Both the position numbers and the translations under genes were made by a program. DNA of 64,000 bases from Vibrio mexicanus (GTDB lineage Bacteria > Pseudomonadota > Gammaproteobacteria > Enterobacterales > Vibrionaceae): positions 62,001 through 126,000 of the forward strand of contig NZ_JYJP01000143.1 in the NCBI RefSeq assembly GCF_001012815.1, in the 5' to 3' direction. Below are positions 37,701-46,443 of this stretch, piece after piece (position 1 is the stretch's first letter; every line of letters starts with the position of its first letter). The notes beneath the pieces are model-generated. The model worked only from the letters and a program-made list of their open reading frames with translations. It was not told the DNA's origin and did no database searches.

Positions 37701-38098
37701 ACAAGAATAAGCTGCAACAACTTAAAGAGCTTGGTGGCGAATTCACTCGGTTGGCAGACAAGGTATCGGGGGAGACCCGTTCTAAGCAAGATATTATGCG
37801 TGAAGTGTTAGTAGAATCGATGACGAATGCTTTGGAGTACTGGGAACGAGTCACAGGTCAAACTAAGTTTACCTTTGCTGAACAAAGTGGCTTATGGCGC
37901 GTGTATCTGGACCGCAGCACCCTGCAAACCCGAACGCTAGATAAGTACCTAAGAGTGGAAACATTGCCTAAGACGCCTCGCTGGAGAACGGTACTAAGCT
38001 CTCTCGATTACATCCTTGAACACTGCCAAGAGCAAGGCCCAGAGCGAACTCATATTGAAGGCTTAAGGGATAAGCTTCAGCACTTGTTGACCAGCTAA
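34710..38098 (+). CDS. chiS: Chitin-responsive hybrid sensor kinase ChiS (frameshifted in this sequence)
   Basis: The repaired length is 1129 residues, the length I recall for V. cholerae ChiS. In order: membrane helix (about 14-36), periplasmic Cache-like domain, second helix (about 355-375), HAMP, HisKA with SHELRTPLHGM (His near 470), ATPase domain with GLGLSISRQLIELM, receiver domain LIADDEPVNL with LLLLDIMMPGLSG (Asp near 773), PAS-like segment, and a 190-residue C-terminal region that in V. cholerae binds DNA. The two frames join if one C is restored at about 35422 (GGGGCCCC). ChiS senses chitin oligosaccharides with the periplasmic binding protein encoded next and activates the chitobiose operon directly. 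This gene lies just upstream of that operon. Confidence 0.93.
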
Positions 38099-38114
38099 CA
38101 GAACCCCTATCTCG

Positions 38115-38148
38115 ATAAAAAGCGCCTTTTAAAGGCGCTTTTTTTATC
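38115..38148 (+). terminator. chiS terminator
   Basis: AAAAAGCGCCTTT pairs with AAAGGCGCTTTTTTT. Confidence 0.92.
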
Positions 38149-38323
38149 TCCCAATTACGCTCTAGTATTTGCGTTTCAATCTATACCACTCCACTCAATT
38201 AATTCATCAGCCAAAATAAGCAAATTTGAGGCATTGAATAATGCTGATAAAACCGTAAAAACACTGATTGTTCGTGCCTCTAATCGCGTAATTACCCCAT
38301 AAAAGTTAGAGATTTAGTCCAGA

Positions 38324-38341
38324 TTGCGAACCGAATCACAA
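38324..38341. promoter_or_regulatory. Candidate CRP-cAMP site upstream of the chitobiose operon
   Basis: TTGCGAACCGAATCACAA matches TGTGA-N6-TCACA at nine of ten core bases. It lies about 440 bases before the binding-protein start, which is far unless the transcription start is well upstream. It could also act on an unseen distal promoter. Confidence 0.4.
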
Positions 38342-38453
38342 CATTTCGGCAGTTTTAAATTAACTCCAAAAATTAACGACAAAACAGCTTAGTGAGTAAG
38401 ATCTCAAAAATAGAGACCAAACAAAAAAAGTCAGACCCAGAAAGAGCAAAAAA

Positions 38454-38469
38454 GTAAGTGAACACTTAC
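38454..38469. promoter_or_regulatory. Perfect 16-base palindrome in the chitobiose operon promoter region
   Basis: GTAAGTG-AA-CACTTAC, perfect on both arms. In Vibrio cholerae the operon promoter is activated directly by ChiS and SlmA. The GTnAGT/ACTnAC half-sites here resemble SlmA-type half-sites, so SlmA is the first candidate, but I cannot exclude ChiS or another dimer. Confidence 0.5.
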
Positions 38470-38641
38470 AAACCAAGACCGAAACGTAGAAAAGTGAGAG
38501 GTAGATCAGAGTGCAATAATTGAACGAATATAAAAAAAAAACGGACTTATTAACGTGTTTGACGTCGGTAAGTGACATTTTGACGTTTTTAACGGGAAAT
38601 GAAATTGCTAAATGGGTCATTAGCGTGTTTTCTTACTCATG

Positions 38642-38713
38642 CCAAAGGCCTACAGGCCACTCTAGTTTTCTACTTCCTCCGAGTAGAAAACGTTTCAATG
38701 AGGTAGGCCTTGG
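38642..38713 (+). promoter_or_regulatory. Strong hairpin in the leader of the chitobiose operon
   Basis: A perfect 10-base stem GTTTTCTACT/AGTAGAAAAC (38665-38674 with 38682-38691) shows TCCTCCG in its loop. An outer pairing AGGCCTA/TAGGCCT (38646-38652 with 38704-38710) closes it. The loop can pair with purine-rich ribosome sites. It lies 70-140 bases before the binding-protein ATG, whose ribosome site is AAGGA. It may be an RNA control element or a separate small transcript. Confidence 0.5.
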
Positions 38714-38780
38714 AGAGTGTTTATCAATTGATGACATTCATATCCATTAGTGAAATGAAAGCAAATAGTAAGGAACAGCT

Positions 38781-40454
38781 ATGCTTGCCAAAATTAAAAA
38801 AACAGCACTAGCCACTGCAGTAATCGCTACAGCAGCAACAGGTGTAACAGCTCCAGCAATCGCACAAAGTGAGCTAACTATTGTACCGCAGTTCTACCCA
38901 ACGTTTGTAAGGAACTTCAACCCGTTCCTAGATACAGCGCTTAACACAACTACTGAGTTCATCTACGAGCCTCTAGTTGTTTTCAACCAAATGCACGGTA
39001 ACGAGCCAGTTATGCGTCTAGCAGAAGACTTCTACATGTCTGATGACTTGATGGAAGTAACTTTCGTTCTGCGTGAAGGTATCAAATGGTCTGACGGTGA
39101 AGCAATCACTGCTGATGACATCAAGTTCACAATCGATCTTCTAGCTAAGCAGCCTGAGCTTGACCGTACTGGTGTAAACTCAGTTGTTAAATCTGTTAAG
39201 ACTGAAGGCGACCGTAAAGTTATCTTCTCTCTAGTAGAAGCAACTTCTAACGCTCCATTCGAGATCACTAAGGTATCTTTCGTTCCTGAGCACATCTGGA
39301 GCAAAGTTGATAAGCCAGAAACGTTCTCTAACGAAAACCCTGTAGGTTCTGGTCCTTTCACTGCAATCGACACGTTTACTCCACAGCTATACGTTCAGTG
39401 TCGTAACCCTAACTACTGGGACAACGTGAACCTAGAAGTTGACTGTCTACGTCTTCCACAGATCGCTGGTAACGATCAGCTACTAGCTCGCATCATCAAC
39501 TCTGAGCTAGACTGGACTTCATCGTTCATCCCTGACATCGACAGCACATACGCAGCTGCAAACCCTAACCACAAGTACTGGACTCCAGCGGCGGGTACTC
39601 AGTCGTTCATGATGAACTACAAAACGCCAAAAGAAGGTAACAACGAAGCAATCAACAACATTGACTTCCGTCGTGCATTCTCTATGGCTATCGACCGTCA
39701 AACTATCGTTGACATCGCGTTCTACGGTATTGGTTTCCCTAACAACTACGCTTCTGGTCTAGGTGACGCTCACAAAGCATGGGCTGATCAAGCGGTTTAC
39801 AACAAGTACAAAGGCTACAACACGTACAATGTTGCAAACGCTAAAGCTCTTCTAAAAGAAGCAGGCTTTAAAGACACTAACGGTGACGGTTTCGTAGAAA
39901 CTCCAACTGGTAAAGAAATCAGCTTTGAAATCATCTCGCCAAACGGCTGGACTGACTTCAACAACACTGTACAGCTTGGTGTAGAGCAACTTGCTGAAGT
40001 AGGTATTAAAGCAGTTGCACGTACTCCTGACTTCGCGGTTTACAACAAAGCGATGCAAGATGCGACATACGACATCGGCTACACAAACTACTTCCTAGGT
40101 GCGGATCCACACCAATACTGGAACGATACTTACAACTCAGCTCTACAAGAAGGTGAAGGTAAGCCACGTTTCGCAATGCACCACTGGAAGAGTGATGAGC
40201 TAGACAGCCTGCTAAACAGCTTCTACAAGACAGCAGACCGTCAAGAGCAACTTGAAATTGCACACAGCATCCAGAAGAAAATTGCAGAGAACCAAATCAC
40301 TATCCCTGTAATGACTGGTGCGTCTAACTTCCAGTACAACACTACTCGTTTCGACGGTTGGTGGAATGAGAACAACCCTAAAGGTCGTCCAATGGTATGG
40401 GCTGGCGTTCAGGAGCGTCTACTTCAAGTACTTGATCTAAAACCTAAATCTTAA
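38781..40454 (+). CDS. cbp: Periplasmic chitin oligosaccharide-binding protein (CBP)
   Basis: A 557-residue family 5 extracellular solute-binding protein with signal peptide MLAKIKKTALATAVIATAATG ending at PAIAQ. The SBP_bac_5 fold shows in the block IKWSDGEAITADDIKFTIDL and in FRRAFSMAIDRQTIV-like and DPHQYWNDTYNS regions. In Vibrio the homologue binds (GlcNAc)n, feeds the adjacent ABC transporter and holds ChiS inactive when unliganded. It is the first gene of the operon, with optimal codon use suggesting high expression. A strong hairpin follows the stop codon. Confidence 0.93.
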   Translation: MLAKIKKTALATAVIATAATGVTAPAIAQSELTIVPQFYPTFVRNFNPFLDTALNTTTEFIYEPLVVFNQMHGNEPVMRLAEDFYMSDDLMEVTFVLREGIKWSDGEAITADDIKFTIDLLAKQPELDRTGVNSVVKSVKTEGDRKVIFSLVEATSNAPFEITKVSFVPEHIWSKVDKPETFSNENPVGSGPFTAIDTFTPQLYVQCRNPNYWDNVNLEVDCLRLPQIAGNDQLLARIINSELDWTSSFIPDIDSTYAAANPNHKYWTPAAGTQSFMMNYKTPKEGNNEAINNIDFRRAFSMAIDRQTIVDIAFYGIGFPNNYASGLGDAHKAWADQAVYNKYKGYNTYNVANAKALLKEAGFKDTNGDGFVETPTGKEISFEIISPNGWTDFNNTVQLGVEQLAEVGIKAVARTPDFAVYNKAMQDATYDIGYTNYFLGADPHQYWNDTYNSALQEGEGKPRFAMHHWKSDELDSLLNSFYKTADRQEQLEIAHSIQKKIAENQITIPVMTGASNFQYNTTRFDGWWNENNPKGRPMVWAGVQERLLQVLDLKPKS

Positions 40455-40468
40455 TTTCTAGTTAGTTT

Positions 40469-40491
40469 GCGGTGCGCGCCTTGCGCACCGC
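40469..40491 (+). terminator. Hairpin between the binding protein and permease genes
   Basis: A nine-base stem GCGGTGCGC/GCGCACCGC followed by CTTTTCCCCC. It probably lowers expression of the transporter relative to the binding protein, either by partial termination or by protecting the upstream mRNA from 3' decay. Confidence 0.65.
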
Positions 40492-40598
40492 CTTTTCCCC
40501 CTTCCTTTATAGAAGCGTATTTATGGCGCCAGTCGTCAGGGGTTTTTTCGTCCAGAAACCAGCCACAGGATAGTCGCTGGCATGGAAAGGTGTGAGTT

Positions 40599-41585
40599 AT
40601 GGGATTTTTTCTACGACGTTTATCGTTCTACTTCTTAGCGTTCTTAGTGGCCGCTACGATCAACTTTATTATACCGCGAGCAATGCCAGGTGACCCAGTT
40701 ACCATGATGTTCGCTAACGCAACTGTTCAGGTAACACCAGAGCGTATCGCCGCAATGACAAAGCTACTTGGCTTTGTAGATGGCCCACTACATGAACAAT
40801 ATTTTACTTACCTGAAAAGTATCTTTAGCTGGAATCTTGGTATTTCAATTCAAACTTACCCACAAACAGTAAATGCTATGCTTGGCAACGCTGTGGGTTG
40901 GTCACTGTTCCTTGCGGGTACAGCGGTTGTTCTATCTTTCTGTATCGGTTCGGTATTAGGTATTTTTGCAGCATGGAAGCGCGGCAGCAAATACGACGCG
41001 TTTATCTCCCCTGCCATGCTCGTTGTGCAAGCGGTACCGGCCGTAGTTACTGCGATGCTAGCTCTCTATACCTTCGCAATCAGCTTTAAATGGTTCCCGA
41101 CCAGCTACGCCTATACTCCGGGCCTGATCCCTGATTGGACAAGCTGGGAGTTTTATAAGGATGTTGCTTACCACGCAGTTCTTCCTCTAATTTGTGCAAC
41201 CATCATTCAGATTGGTGGCTTCCTAATCAGCATGCGTAACAACATGATTAACCTGCTGAACGAAGACTACATTACAATGGCAAAAGGTAAAGGCCTTAGC
41301 GAAAACCGCGTTGTCTTCAACTACGCTGCACGTAACGCGATGCTACCGAGTGTAACCGCACTTTCAATGGCTCTTGGTATGGCAATTGGTGGTCAGTTGA
41401 TTATCGAAATCATCTTTAACTACCCAGGCCTAGGTACTGTTCTTCTTAATGCGATCAACGCTCGTGACTACCAGGTTCTACAAGGTCAGCTACTTATTAT
41501 GACTCTGTTTATGCTGTTCTTTAACTTCCTAGCAGACTTGTTAATCGTTGTACTGGATCCTCGCCTACGTAAGGGAGGTAAATAA
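40599..41585 (+). CDS. ABC transporter permease for chitin oligosaccharides, DppB-like
   Basis: A 328-residue inner membrane permease of the peptide/nickel/oligosaccharide class with six helices. It has an N-terminal MGFFLRRLSFYFLAFLVAATINF helix, the AMPGDP motif, and the EAA-type loop around NEDYITMAKGKGLSENRV that contacts the ATPase. With the next three genes it forms the (GlcNAc)2 importer. The stop codon is 2 bases before the next ATG, so translation is likely coupled. Confidence 0.9.
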   Translation: MGFFLRRLSFYFLAFLVAATINFIIPRAMPGDPVTMMFANATVQVTPERIAAMTKLLGFVDGPLHEQYFTYLKSIFSWNLGISIQTYPQTVNAMLGNAVGWSLFLAGTAVVLSFCIGSVLGIFAAWKRGSKYDAFISPAMLVVQAVPAVVTAMLALYTFAISFKWFPTSYAYTPGLIPDWTSWEFYKDVAYHAVLPLICATIIQIGGFLISMRNNMINLLNEDYITMAKGKGLSENRVVFNYAARNAMLPSVTALSMALGMAIGGQLIIEIIFNYPGLGTVLLNAINARDYQVLQGQLLIMTLFMLFFNFLADLLIVVLDPRLRKGGK

Positions 41586-41587
41586 TC

Positions 41588-42613
41588 ATGAAAGCTCTCA
41601 TTAAACTACTTTCGAATAACGGTAAGGCTCTTATTGGCCTAGCAATTATCAGTGTTTTTATCTTTGGTGCTATCTTCGCGCCGCTTATTACTAAGCACGC
41701 GCCAGACCGTAAAACTGGTAATCCACATGAATACCCAGCTTTCGTAGTTAAAGCTGCACAAAACAACCCTGACGGTTGGGTTGCACAAAACCTAGCAGAT
41801 AACCGCCGTACATTACTGATGTCTAAAAAGGCTGATCACGTACTAGGTACTTCACGTATGGGTCGTGACGTGTGGTCTCAGGTTGTATACGGAACTCGTA
41901 CTTCTTTGGCTGTTGGTTTTGGCGCAGGTATCGTTGTATGTTTCCTAGCAACGGTAATTGGTGTATCAGCAGGTTACTTTGGTGGTCGAGTTGATGACGT
42001 ACTCACCGCGGCTATGAACATCATGCTAGTAATACCGCAATTCCCATTACTGTTTGTAATCGCCGCCTTTATTGGGCAAGCGGGGCCATTAACCATTGCG
42101 ATAGTAATTGGTGTGACCTCCTGGGCCTGGGGTGCACGTGTTGTTCGAGCCCAAACACTATCACTACGTGAGAAAGAATTTGTTAAAGCGGCTGAAGTAT
42201 TGGGTGAATCTTCATGGCGTATCATCTTTGTAGAAATCCTACCTAACCTAGTGTCAATCGTTGGTGCAAGCTTCATCGGTTCTGTAATGCTAGCAATCAT
42301 GACAGAAGCAACGCTATCGTTCCTAGGTCTTGGCGACCCAAGCAGCATTAGCTGGGGCGTAATGCTTAACAACGTACGTACGTCTTCATCAATGCTTGTT
42401 GGCGCTTGGTGGGAACTACTTGCTCCATGTATCGCACTTATCTTTATTGCAATTGGTCTTGCGCTTCTTAACTTCGCAGTTGATGAAATCGCAAACCCGC
42501 AATTACGTTCTCACAAAGGCATGAAACGCTGGAAGAAGCTTGCAGAGCAAGACAAAGCTGAGCGTAGCCCAGAACTACCACCACAAAATGCACTATGGAG
42601 CGGAGATAAATAA
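41588..42613 (+). CDS. ABC transporter permease for chitin oligosaccharides, DppC-like
   Basis: The second permease, 341 residues, with an N-terminal helix and five or more helices in the transport domain. The EAA loop is LREKEFVKAAEVLGESSWRIIF. It has the family's long periplasmic loop before DHVLGTSRMGRDVWSQVVYG. It is 2 bases after the DppB-like gene and 2 bases before the first ATPase gene. Confidence 0.9.
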   Translation: MKALIKLLSNNGKALIGLAIISVFIFGAIFAPLITKHAPDRKTGNPHEYPAFVVKAAQNNPDGWVAQNLADNRRTLLMSKKADHVLGTSRMGRDVWSQVVYGTRTSLAVGFGAGIVVCFLATVIGVSAGYFGGRVDDVLTAAMNIMLVIPQFPLLFVIAAFIGQAGPLTIAIVIGVTSWAWGARVVRAQTLSLREKEFVKAAEVLGESSWRIIFVEILPNLVSIVGASFIGSVMLAIMTEATLSFLGLGDPSSISWGVMLNNVRTSSSMLVGAWWELLAPCIALIFIAIGLALLNFAVDEIANPQLRSHKGMKRWKKLAEQDKAERSPELPPQNALWSGDK

Positions 42614-42615
42614 TC

Positions 42616-43599
42616 ATGACTGAACCACTAATTTCTATCCGCAACTTATGCGTAGACTACATTACAGAAGCTGGCGACGTTCGTGCTTGTAACAACGTTA
42701 GCTTCGACATCGCACCAGGTGAAGTGTTTGGCCTGGCGGGTGAATCAGGTTGTGGTAAATCAACCGTAGCATTCTCACTAATGCGTCTTCATAAGCCGCC
42801 AGCATTTATCACCGGCGGTGAGGTTATCTTCAATGGTGAAGATATCCTCAAATACAGCGATGAGCGCATGACAGCGTTCCGCTGGAGCGAAATGTCAATG
42901 GTTTTCCAAAGTGCGATGAACGCTCTAAACCCAGTACTTACAATGGAAGAGCAGTTCTGTGATGTCATCATGCGTCACACTAATATGACGCGTGAACAAG
43001 CAAAACGCCGTGCAGAAGGTCTACTGGAAATCGTTGATATTCACCCTAACCGTCTGAACGACTACCCTCACCAGTTCTCTGGTGGTATGCGTCAGCGTTT
43101 GGTTATCGCGATTGCACTCGCTCTGAATCCGAAAATGATCATCATGGATGAGCCTACAACAGCACTTGATGTGGTTGTACAACGCGAAATCCTACAGAAG
43201 ATCTACGCACTGAAAGAAGAATTTGGCTTTGCAATTTTGTTCATCACCCATGACTTGTCACTAATGGTCGAGTTCTCCGACCGTATCGGCATCATGTACT
43301 CTGGTGAGCTTATCGAAGTCGCGCCATCGAAAGAGATTTTGACTACACCATACCACCCTTACACGAAAGGTCTGGGTAGCTCTTTCCCTCCATTAACTGG
43401 CCCTAAGACCAAGCTAACTGGTATTCCAGGCAACCCATTGAACTTATTAGAAGTTCCACAAGGTTGTCGATTCCAGGCACGTTGTGACCGAGTACATGAA
43501 GCGTGTACTAAGGTTCCAACTACGCTACGTCAAATTGAGCCAAACCGTTTATCGAACTGTCACCTTTACGGTGAGCCAATTGCTCAAGCAAAAGTGTAA
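42616..43599 (+). CDS. ABC transporter ATP-binding protein, DppD-like
   Basis: A 327-residue nucleotide-binding subunit. Walker A is GESGCGKST (about 43-51), signature FSGGMRQRL, Walker B MIIMDEPTTALD, H-loop ITHDLS. The C-terminal oligopeptide-transporter extension has CRFQARCDRVHEAC and CHLY cysteines, typical of iron-sulfur-containing DppD/OppD subunits. It works with the next gene as a heterodimer. Confidence 0.92.
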   Translation: MTEPLISIRNLCVDYITEAGDVRACNNVSFDIAPGEVFGLAGESGCGKSTVAFSLMRLHKPPAFITGGEVIFNGEDILKYSDERMTAFRWSEMSMVFQSAMNALNPVLTMEEQFCDVIMRHTNMTREQAKRRAEGLLEIVDIHPNRLNDYPHQFSGGMRQRLVIAIALALNPKMIIMDEPTTALDVVVQREILQKIYALKEEFGFAILFITHDLSLMVEFSDRIGIMYSGELIEVAPSKEILTTPYHPYTKGLGSSFPPLTGPKTKLTGIPGNPLNLLEVPQGCRFQARCDRVHEACTKVPTTLRQIEPNRLSNCHLYGEPIAQAKV

Positions 43600-43642
43600 A
43601 CAGCGATAGATAAATAAGAAGTATAAGTTTCTGGAGACAATT

Positions 43643-44634
43643 ATGAGCAAACAATATGGCGAGCTACTCGTAGAAGGGAAAAATGTCGTTAAAGATTTCC
43701 CTCTTAACAGCAACTCTCTAAAGCAAACAAAGATGCGCGCAATTAATGACGTGTCTTTCAAAATGTACAAAGGTCGCGGCCTATCAGTTGTTGGTGAATC
43801 AGGTTCTGGTAAATCAACAACGGCAAAAATGATCGCGAAGATGTACGCACCAACCGAAGGTGTGATCGAGTACAAGGGGCGTGATATCCAAGATATCACC
43901 TCTCGTGCAGACCTGATGCACTACCGTGAAGGCGTGCAGATGGTGTGGCAAGACCCGTTTGGTTCTCTTAACCCAACGCACAACATCTTCCACCACATTG
44001 CGCGTCCGTTGCTTATCCACAAGAAAGTAACACCGGGCAATAAAAAAGAGCTACAAGAACGCGTTTACGATCTTCTTGAACAAGTAGGCTTGATTCCACC
44101 AAAAGAGACGGCAGAGAAGTTCCCTCATCAGCTGTCTGGTGGTCAACGTCAACGTGTCAACCTAGCGCGTAACATTGCAGTAGGTGCAGAGGTTGTACTC
44201 GCTGACGAACCAACTTCGATGCTGGATGTATCGATTCGTGCAGGTGTTCTTAACCTGATGGAAGAGATGAAGTTTGAGAAGCAAATGTCACTTCTTTACA
44301 TCACGCACGATATCGCAACTGCGCGTTACATCGCTGAAGATCTTGCGGTTATGTACGTAGGTCACATGGTCGAATGGGGTGACACTGAAGAGATCATCCA
44401 CGATCCTCAACACCCGTACACGCAGCTTCTTGTTTCTGCCGTGCCAGATCCAAGCAAGTCAATTCACGAGAAGCTGAAAGGCAACAAAGGTGAAATCCCA
44501 CTTTGGACGCAGCATCTGTCGGTTGTCCATTTGCGGGCCGCTGTACTCACGCGACTGAACAATGTCGTGAGCAACTTCCGGGTGTGACTCAGCTATCTGA
44601 AAACCACTTCGTACGCTGTTACCTATACGAATAA
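43643..44634 (+). CDS. ABC transporter ATP-binding protein, DppF-like (frameshifted at the 3' end in this sequence)
   Basis: The second nucleotide-binding subunit, with Walker A GESGSGKST, signature LSGGQRQRVNLA and Walker B ADEPTSMLD. The frame as given ends at 44587 with an unfamiliar tail. Restoring one C at about 44510 (ACGCCAGC) gives the expected cysteine-rich end TPASVGCPFAGRCTHATEQC, stopping at 44634, for 330 residues. A terminator follows 9 bases later. Confidence 0.9.
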
Positions 44635-44642
44635 TTGCACAA

Positions 44643-44676
44643 TAAGGCTCGACGGCATTCCGTCGAGCCTCTTTTA
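44643..44676 (+). terminator. Terminator-like hairpin inside the chitobiose operon
   Basis: AAGGCTCGACGGCA pairs with the CCGTCGAGCCTCTTTT arm. It lies between the transporter and enzyme genes, so it may split the operon or set a lower level for the enzymes. Confidence 0.75.
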
Positions 44677-44724
44677 GCTTTTACTGACCCCAATAATAAC
44701 AATAATATTTTCCGGAGAGATTCA

Positions 44725-46443
44725 ATGCTGCTACTCACCAACCACATTGGTTATGAAGCAACAGGCCCAAAACAAGCCATTATCATGACGAGCAAAGCCC
44801 GCCTTTCCTCTTATAATGTTCTGCTTGTATGCGCTAAAGGCCACCACACAGTCGCTACCCTTGATGTAGAAAAACACGGGAAAGTAGCGAACTGGCATCA
44901 GGGTTACTTTTACAGCATCGACTTTAGCCAAGTGAATCTTTGCGGAAAATATTATCTTCGTTTCGACAACATCAAATCAGATACTTTCGAGATCGGTAAC
45001 AACATCCTTATGGATAAGACGTTTTCCGATTTGTTGCACTACTTCAAGTCTCAACGATGTACTGGCATTTTTGACCAAAAGGACAAGCAAGTACCGCTGC
45101 TAGGCACTAATACTACTGCCGACGTGCGTGGCGGCTGGTACGATGCTTCTGGTGACGTAAGTAAGTACTTAAGTCACCTTTCTTACGCCAACTACCTAAA
45201 TCCACAGCAGATCCCAATGGTGACTTGGAATATGCTCAAAGGTTTAGAAGATTTAAAACACCACTCAGATTTTGCTCCGTTCTCTCGTACCCGCCTCATG
45301 GAAGAGGCGTTAGTGGGTGCTGATTTCTTAACCCGGATGCAAAATTCTGAGGGTTATTTCTACATGACCGTGTTCGATAGATGGAGCAAAGATATCGAGC
45401 AACGTGAAATCTGTGCTTATGAGACCCAAGACGGCCACAAGTTCGATGATTTTGAAGCGGGCTTCCGTCAAGGTGGTGGGGTATCTATCGCCGCCCTTGC
45501 TGCAGCGGCTCGCCTAGACGTTCATGGCGACTTAGACCAAGCGACTTACCTAGAGAAAGCAATCAAAGGTTACGACCATTTAAAAGAGTTCAACCTCAAG
45601 TACCTCAATGATGGTCAAGAAAATATTATCGACGAATACTGTGCACTTTTAGCGTCGGTCGAACTTTACCGCTCAACACAAAACAACAAATACTTACTCG
45701 AAGCACGTATTTGGGCAGAGCGTTTATCAAACCGCCAGTCTACTGATAGCGAATTTGAACACTTTTGGTCGGCAAATAGTGACGGATCACGTCCTTATTT
45801 CCATGCCGCTGAAGCCGGTCTTCCCGTGATCGCATTAGTCGAATACATCAATTGTGAAACGGACGATACGTTCAAGAACGCGGCAATCCAAACTGTGGAA
45901 CGTGCCGTGCAGTTTGAACTAACTATCACTCAAAAAGTCACTAACCCATTTGGTTATCCACGTCAGTACGTTAAGTCAGTTGATGGTGACAAACGTGATG
46001 CGTTTTTCGTTGCTCAAAACAACGAGAGTGGATATTGGTGGCAAGGTGAGAACGCGCGCTTAGCATCACTGGCAGCAATGGCATATACCGTCATGCCAGT
46101 AATCTCCAATGCAGAGCTAGCTAATCAGCTTACTGCTTACGCGCAAAATGCACTCAACTGGATTGTGGGTTTGAACCCATACGATATGTGCATGCTCGAT
46201 GGCCATGGTCACAACAACCCTGACTACCTCCCACAACTTGGTTTTTACAATGCCAAAGGTGGTGTGTGTAACGGCATTACAGCCGGTTTTGACGATGAAC
46301 TGGACATTGCATTCAATCCAGAAGGCCAGAAAGATGACATGCTACAAAACTGGCGTTGGGGTGAGCAGTGGATCCCTCACGGAGCGTGGTTCCTATTCGC
46401 GGTAATCAAGCAGTTCAAGCATCTTTCTCAGGAGCAAAACTAA
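44725..46443 (+). CDS. GH9 family glycosidase, probable exo-beta-D-glucosaminidase
   Basis: A 572-residue enzyme with an N-terminal immunoglobulin-like CelD_N domain (LLTNHIGYEATGPKQAII) and a GH9 barrel with the catalytic GGWYDASGDVSKY block (about 134-146) and a GLNPYDMCMLDGHGHNNPDY end. No signal peptide is visible, so it is cytoplasmic. GH9 is mostly cellulases, but homologues in vibrios and Photobacterium remove GlcN from chitosan oligomers, which suits this locus. It would handle partly deacetylated chitobiose. ATG at 44725 follows CGGAGAG. Its stop overlaps the kinase start by one base. Confidence 0.8.
   Translation: MLLLTNHIGYEATGPKQAIIMTSKARLSSYNVLLVCAKGHHTVATLDVEKHGKVANWHQGYFYSIDFSQVNLCGKYYLRFDNIKSDTFEIGNNILMDKTFSDLLHYFKSQRCTGIFDQKDKQVPLLGTNTTADVRGGWYDASGDVSKYLSHLSYANYLNPQQIPMVTWNMLKGLEDLKHHSDFAPFSRTRLMEEALVGADFLTRMQNSEGYFYMTVFDRWSKDIEQREICAYETQDGHKFDDFEAGFRQGGGVSIAALAAAARLDVHGDLDQATYLEKAIKGYDHLKEFNLKYLNDGQENIIDEYCALLASVELYRSTQNNKYLLEARIWAERLSNRQSTDSEFEHFWSANSDGSRPYFHAAEAGLPVIALVEYINCETDDTFKNAAIQTVERAVQFELTITQKVTNPFGYPRQYVKSVDGDKRDAFFVAQNNESGYWWQGENARLASLAAMAYTVMPVISNAELANQLTAYAQNALNWIVGLNPYDMCMLDGHGHNNPDYLPQLGFYNAKGGVCNGITAGFDDELDIAFNPEGQKDDMLQNWRWGEQWIPHGAWFLFAVIKQFKHLSQEQN

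Noticed and set aside
34710..38098. Programmed ribosomal frameshifting in chiS or other split genes
   Set aside because: No slippery heptamer with a downstream structure was seen and the breaks lie in unrelated families.
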